Shown: in pieces, positions 22,601-27,568 of the stretch
Position numbering within the stretch: the first letter of the stretch is position 1
Layout of the letters: each line of letters starts with the position of its first letter
Assembly (NCBI GenBank): GCA_000708835.1
Contig: DF237798.1
Coordinates: forward strand, 1-27,568
From: Klebsormidium nitens
Taxonomy: Eukaryota > Streptophyta > Klebsormidiophyceae > Klebsormidiales > Klebsormidiaceae
Reading direction: 5' to 3'
Length of the DNA stretch: 27,568 nucleotides
The notes under the pieces: model-generated
What the model was told of the DNA's origin: nothing
What the model saw: the letters and a program-made list of their open reading frames with translations, nothing else
Database searches by the model: none
Position numbers and translations under genes: made by a program

Positions 22601-23911
22601 ATTCCCTCAGAATTGCAGAAGCTTACATGCGAGATAATTTCGGTTGGGGAGCTTGTGAAAGCGAAGCGAGGCGCTTTTTGGCTATTGCAAGTTATCACAG
22701 GAGACCATTTTCGTGGTGGATTCTCCACAAGTGGATCAATTGTGACACTGACCAAGTTCTTTCAGAGTCAAACCAGCATCTCCACTCCTTCATGTTGTTG
22801 GGTGTTGAGGAGACTTGCACTAAGCGGTTAGAAAGATTCACCTCACACTAAAGGGGCTGCTTGTGAAAGGCGGCAAAGGTTTGAGAATTGCCCCTCACGC
22901 TGAGATAATCTGCTTGCCGATCCTTCCGTAGACCTTGGCCTTCTTCTTATCCTGCGCTCCCTGAAAGAGAAAACAGAAGGGGGTCCAGACCTCAAGCAAT
23001 CCAATGTATGTACACATGCCTAGGAAGGCTCTGAAAGTCAGTACAACTCTTCCGCAAAGCACAGTGAGAAGACCAATCAGGTGCTGTAGATAAACCATCG
23101 ACCGCGGCCAAACTGTAAGTCCACGTCTGCATCTGCGAACCCAATGTATGGGAGAACGCAGGAAACATTCAAAATAAGAAGTGTTCAGAAGTCTCTCAGG
23201 CTGTGACAGGAGACCGGGACGTCCACAAGCCGAATCCATCGATAGCTTCCCAGTTTGAAAATGGTTCTAGGCTGAAACCTTCCGCAGCCCATATCCTAAT
23301 ACCGACAGTGTCAACAAGGACGACTGCCAAATTCTATGCGCCAATGTCATCTTCTCTCATCTTCTTATTTCAGAGAAAACCGGTGGCCTAGAAGGACTGG
23401 CTTTCATATTCCCCAAGACGTCCTATGAAATACAAGAAGGGAAAACGAGCCCCTTCCCCCAGTACCAGGAGACAAACAATCATGTACTGCAATTGGTCCA
23501 CCACCTCACCTTTCTAGTTGCAATCTTAGCTGCCCTCCTCCCCATCATGATGGGAGAAGTAAGGAAGCCCCTCCTAGCCTCCTTCGCATTGCCACCCCCC
23601 CATCGCAGTCCCTCCGCAAACGCACTGGCGCCCCAAGCACTATTGCTGGAGCGCATCCCCTGACACTGACCCCAAAAGTCTGTTCCTAATAGCGTGTTCC
23701 CCTGCCTTTGGCAACTAGTATGTGTCACTTCTCCAGCCACAGAACTATGTGGGTTCGATCGAACAGAATGCTGCGGTCGGCAATTGGACAAGAAGGAAGA
23801 GAAATGGCAGGCTGCAGGAGTAGAGTTGCATTCTCGACTTGGAGAGGCAATCTGCAGTGAGGAAAAGTGGAGGTGTCTCAGCGACGCCCTCACGCCAATT
23901 GCCCGAGCCAT
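19601..23911 (-). CDS. TACO1: Organellar YebC/TACO1 family translational activator
   Basis: Seven minus-strand exons: 23911-23510, 22960-22899, 22378-22222, 21678-21532, 21085-20958, 20461-20338 and 19696-19601 (TAG at 19601-19603). Total 371 residues; every join is GT-AG and in phase. Residues 1-121 are a Ser/Arg-rich, acid-poor leader typical of a mitochondrial or plastid transit peptide. The conserved domain starts with MGRRAAKIATRKGAQDKKKA (about 123-142) and continues through YGRIGKQIISAVKAGGTD, VPKDIIDRNIKKAS, TYEVYGAGGVGIVVEAFTDN and GKMADPGSVLFNFERK. It closes with DELEADDLMMAAMDAGADDV, an acidic insert (EENEDSEEEEGS), RFKVISEMDQF and LLDLDDVDSVFSNM. YebC proteins help ribosomes translate difficult stretches such as polyproline; human TACO1 supports COX1 translation. 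ATG 23911 is the first in-frame ATG upstream of the domain. It is divergent from TOM7. Confidence 0.95.
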
Positions 23912-24393
23912 GCGAGCTGCTGCACAGCGAGACAAGCGCCCTAGCGCCGTATCTGCCCAATCAATAGCAAGCAATGCAGTGTGGTTCAGAGATAAATGTT
24001 GGCTCAACAACTAACTTTTGGCTCAATGACTACCTTCCTAATAAGCATGCTTTGCAGAACGCTCCAATACTCCTCCCCTTGTCAATTGCAAATCTGGTGC
24101 TAGCTTGACACGTCCCTGCGCCGCCGCCTCCGCGGCTGAACTTGAACTTAGCTGAAGGCAGCAGGCTGAAGAAAGTTCAGGATGGTAATGGTCCAAACCC
24201 TAATTGTTACCTTGCTACCAACGGGCCTAGGCCTATGGCAGCCATTACCACTGGGCATCATGCTGCAGAACTAGCTGCGGCGTACTGTCTACATTGCTTT
24301 CACGACTGGCAGAGCTAGGACTGGGATTCAGAGGGCGAGACTCAGAAAGGCGCCCATCACTTTTTTCAGGCGCTTCTGCACGTCAGGCTGGCC
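23912..24393. promoter_or_regulatory. Divergent spacer between TACO1 and TOM7
   Basis: About 480 bp separate the two start codons. No clear TATA box was seen. A strong acceptor-like CACTTTTTTCAG ends at 24369, 24 bases before the TOM7 ATG, so part of this region may be a 5' UTR intron of TOM7. Confidence 0.4.
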
Positions 24394-24579
24394 ATGGCTC
24401 CCCGTATCCTGAGCCCCGAGACGATGGAGAGCCTGGAGAAGGTGGTCAAGGAGGTGCCCACCGCCCTGATGAAAAAGGGGAAGGTTTTGATGCACTACGG
24501 CTTCGTGCCTTTCATCATTCTCCTGGGCATGTACTCAGAGCCACGGCCGACGTGGAGCCAACTTTTGGGGCCCGTATAA
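24394..24579 (+). CDS. TOM7: Mitochondrial import receptor subunit TOM7 (plant type)
   Basis: A single-exon 61-residue protein starting in a good context (GGCCATGGC) and ending with TAA. TOM7 is a small tail-anchored subunit of the TOM complex in the mitochondrial outer membrane; it tunes assembly and dissociation of the translocase. The sequence shows a helical acidic/basic N-terminus (ESLEKVVKEVPTALMKKGKV), one membrane helix at about 32-46 (LMHYGFVPFIILLGM) and the diagnostic C-terminus SEPRPTWSQLLGPV. The length is slightly shorter than flowering-plant TOM7 because the N-terminal extension is short. A possible intron acceptor ends at 24369 in the 5' UTR. The nearest neighbour, TACO1, also serves an organelle. 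Confidence 0.95.
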   Translation: MAPRILSPETMESLEKVVKEVPTALMKKGKVLMHYGFVPFIILLGMYSEPRPTWSQLLGPV

Positions 24580-25397
24580 AAAGGGTCGGAAGCTGTGTGT
24601 GCGCCGCTTGAGCGAACTGTACGTCGGCGGCAGTTCGGCGTCAGCGTGAGGTTCCAGGTTTTCAGAGCTGTGGGAAGCAGGGCGCAAAGGCTTAGGTGCA
24701 AGTTGAAAGACTGGTGCTTGCAGTAACTATAGGAGCATCCAGCTCTTAGACTTGATGGCAATCCTTTGAAAACAAAAAGTTGGCATCCAATAAGGCTGTG
24801 ACATCGAAGGCATCGGCGCAATAAGGTTTACAAGTATTTTAAGCTGCTGCGATCTTGAGTAGTAGGGGAGTGGTAAACGATAACTTCTGATCTTTGTATA
24901 TATGAAGAAGTTCACAGCTATTGCTAGGTTTCTGTGATTCCGTGTTAAATGCAGGAAAAACGGCCTGTCTGAGTTGTGTGGTACTTTTTCTGGCAATTAG
25001 ATCTGGTGTCACCTTTCTGCTTCTTCTCAGGCCGTTCTGCCTTCACAATCTGAAGAAAGGTGTTTTCTGCATACCATTGGCGCCATATTGCAGTGATATA
25101 AAACGTTGGGTTTGGATCCGACAAATTCAAAGGCTTGCTTTGCTGTAAGTTTGGTATAGCGATTCTGATTGAAATCTTCTTTTCACGGCAGTATATCTAG
25201 GGGCTAATGCTTAGATTGAACGCCAGTAGCATGCCTGGCTGCTGAATGAGTTCTGTGGCTTGAGGGCAGGGAAGTGGCTGACCAGTGGACGAGAAGGTGA
25301 GGGAGTCTGGGTACAGTTGGGCATGAAGTAGTACAGAATCTTGTGGTGGCTAATACAAGATTGCTTTTTCCGTGTGCATCATCGATGCGCGCAGTGA

Positions 25398-25462
25398 AAG
25401 GAGGTGCAAACCTTTACTGTTGCGAGAGCAAATTGTGATACGGGCTGCCCATGCACCTCCTT
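25398..25462. repeat. 11-bp inverted repeat with 43-nt loop
   Basis: AAGGAGGTGCA at 25398-25408 is exactly complementary to TGCACCTCCTT at 25452-25462. Nearby are CGTTCAAGTTTGAACG (about 25648-25663) and CCAGGCCTGG (about 25591-25600), also self-complementary. Function unknown; could be a small transposon remnant or chance. Confidence 0.5.
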
Positions 25463-27167
25463 GTGCATTGATTGGTTGCGTCCTTGTTAACGTTGCAAGA
25501 TTTCCGCAACTTGGTCTTACTCCTGTTGTAAGCAAACCAGGCTGTGGCAAGATTCGATCTTGGTCCAAGTGGTTTCAACCTTGCGTGACGACCAGGCCTG
25601 GTTCCTTCCTGGTGAAGTGATCGACCACAACCACATTCCTGGACGTTTGCGTTCAAGTTTGAACGGTCGCATGCACTTGCTTGCATGCATCAAAAGACCC
25701 TACAATGCTGGCAACTCAGATTCACTTGCAACCAGTACGAGGCATGCGATTCGTTTGCCAGATGGTCATTAGATGCTGGAGCAAAGCAATGTCACGTGTA
25801 CATCTCTTGCATATCGTCTTCAAACGAGCCCGTTTCATCTGATGAATTACGAGCAATCGCCCTCGATCGGTGCACATTGGCATTTCGTTATTCTATTATA
25901 TTGGCAATGGGGCATCACTGAGTCAACATGGTTCTCAGTGCACAAGTTCAATGTTAACTAAATGAAGCGTGCTCTGGGATATCCCACGAAATTCGATCAA
26001 CATGTGCAAGGTTTGGGCTGGAAAAAGTACTACTATAATCAACGGATGTGTGACAGCATATATCCGAGTATATAGTAATTGCAAGCCGGTCCGGCTTTTG
26101 ATTGGTTGATAGTTGTGCGATGGTGTCGGACATAGTTTGGACCAATCTAGCTGCACATTCTTGCAACCTAGCGCGTTAGCATTGCATAGCTACTAGTTTG
26201 ACACACACTGACCGAGATCCCTTCCTTGCCATTAACTTGAAAGTTTGGAGCATGGTTAAATGTTGGCGATAGCTCCGCAATATTGACTCGCGTACCTTGT
26301 CATGTTCCAATGCAAGTCTTCTGATTGCCGCCTTCAATGGATTGTAGTAGGACCTAGTTGAATGGACATGAATCATGCAATGATGTTTTTCGTGCAACTA
26401 TAAAACACGACTCAGTGGACAATGTGGACATCTTCCAATTCTTAACTTAATCAACTTACCTAATTCACGTTTCAAGTTTCACCTTTCATTGGAGACTTCG
26501 AAGTTCGGAAGTTACAAACTTTCTAAGAATTGGGATCTCGTTTCTCAAGTGAACACAAAGGAGCGTCCGATCCTTTCATCGACGATGTAGAATAGGCCAA
26601 AAGATGACTGCATCTGTGTAAAAATCCATCTGGTAAGGTTTTCATAGCGTATACAATGAATGAAATGGTCAACTTCAGCTGCAAGGGTCAAGACTCAAGG
26701 ACGAATCCCTTTTTTCGAGATTCTTAACCTGGTACAGTAAGTTATCTTACCGGGTGTCAAGTTTCAACCCAGCAAGATCCCCAGCGGGAAATTAAAAACT
26801 TACCGGCACCGGCCTGGCAAACCGTAAGGCTACGCGAAGTCGATATGGGGTTTCCGGTCCGCGACCGACCCGGATTTTAGATTTTTTTGAAAAACTGACA
26901 TAAAATATTCTCAGATTTGCCTCTCAGGGCCTTTAATTATATGCAATTATCATTGGTTTGCCCGTGAGTGTTTTCAATTTTTAGGACACATTCAAACTTT
27001 TTCTTCGCCTTATCATGATATTCTCTAGTAGCATATGCTCGAAAAGTTTCAGAATGTCAGGTCGAACCACAAAAACTGAGCCTATTATCGTATATAGACC
27101 CAAATATGATTGAAATATTGCCCGGGACTTAAAGTTGGAGCGACGGGTGGAGCCCGGTGAACCTCGA

Positions 27168-27420
27168 GACCCCGAAACCTCACTTGTTTTCCGATCATAA
27201 TCCCGGGATATTGACCACCTGTAAGGAATTTAAGGCTCAGGGTTTGCTTGAAAACCCTAAAACGGGGCCCGATCCTGGAGCAAATTAGACGGGCCCCCAA
27301 AATCCCGAAAACGCACTGGATTTTCCAGAACAAACCCCGAAATTTCGCACCGGGACTCCAATACAAGGTCCCTCACAAAACCCCGAAAATGCTGCCAAAA
27401 TCGACCCCAAAACCCGGATT
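27168..27420 (+). repeat. Degenerate CCCCGAAA / CCCCAAAA-rich tract
   Basis: Words of this type occur near 27171, 27255 (CCCTAAAA), 27295, 27304 (CCCGAAAA), 27335, 27381 and 27405, irregularly spaced, with the plus strand rich in A and C. CCCTAAAA equals the complement of the Chlamydomonas-type telomere unit, but it occurs once only. Not a true tandem array. Confidence 0.35.
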
Positions 27421-27568
27421 TTCATGCACCTACGAAATAGAGTATAGAACATACGAGAAGTAGATTTTGACAATAGGTTTGAAGCTCCAACTCTCCAAAC
27501 CTCTTGATGAAGCATACCGTACGGATGGCCGGGTGCAACCCCCTCCACCTCCAATTGAAGCGGAAGGC

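Larger units (their letters stand above)
24580..27568. other. Gene-free right flank with palindromes and a CCCCGAAA-like tract
   Basis: No supportable gene on either strand; open frames are under 95 codons and motif-free. 24580-25350 is ordinary, probably including the TOM7 3' UTR. 25370-26130 is rich in short inverted repeats. 26435-26444 and 26524-26533 are a 10-bp inverted pair (CCAATTCTTA / TAAGAATTGG). About 26750-26940 changes from CCGG-rich to AT-rich. 27170-27420 has many CCCCGAAA- or CCCCAAAA-like words. Confidence 0.5.

Noticed and set aside
22231-22851. 206-codon plus-strand frame, the longest in the window
   Set aside because: It lies antisense to TACO1 exon 3 and intron 2 and has no recognisable motif; the minus-strand gene explains the conserved part.
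26435-26533. 10-bp inverted pair as possible MITE ends
   Set aside because: The arms do not extend and no flanking target-site duplication was seen.

Overview
The window looks like nuclear DNA of a green-lineage eukaryote, most likely a streptophyte alga (a Klebsormidium-like genome is my best guess). This is inferred from intron-rich genes with plant-type proteins: a TCHQD-class glutathione transferase, a plant-type TOM7 and a long-leadered organellar YebC/TACO1 protein. Introns follow GT-AG rules, with one GC-AG case. No rRNA, tRNA, CRISPR array or bacterial operon was seen.

Layout. 1-180: short GC-rich patch, perhaps the last exon of a gene off the left edge. About 200-1640: broken partial copy of the CCDC12/cwf18 splicing-factor gene. 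2081-5400 (+): EF-hand protein whose 5' exons could not be found. 5401-7409: no gene recognised. 7410-8850 (-): two-exon secreted protein resembling fungal HsbA-like proteins. 8907-9391 (-): frameshifted membrane-protein ORF. 9392-11243: no gene; holds a cluster of GTAC sites and a CpG-rich core. 11244-15226 (-): five-exon TCHQD-type GST. 16239-18676 (+): intact four-exon CCDC12/cwf18 gene. 19351-19604 (+): possible terminal exon convergent with the next gene. 19601-23911 (-): seven-exon TACO1/YebC gene. 24394-24579 (+): TOM7. 24580-27568: no gene; palindrome-rich DNA and a CCCCGAAA-like tract.

How the genes relate. There is no operon logic. TACO1 (mitochondrial or plastid translation) and TOM7 (mitochondrial protein import) are divergent neighbours about 480 bp apart and could share a promoter. 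TCHQD and CCDC12 are also divergent, about 1 kb apart. The CCDC12 locus was duplicated at DNA level, introns included, and the left copy has decayed.

No clear new multi-gene system was found. The best leads are the HsbA-like secreted protein, the GTAC cluster upstream of it, the decayed duplication, and a long unexplained ORF in the last intron of the GST gene. All exon maps are by eye, from splice consensus, reading phase and recalled family patterns; no alignment or search was run.
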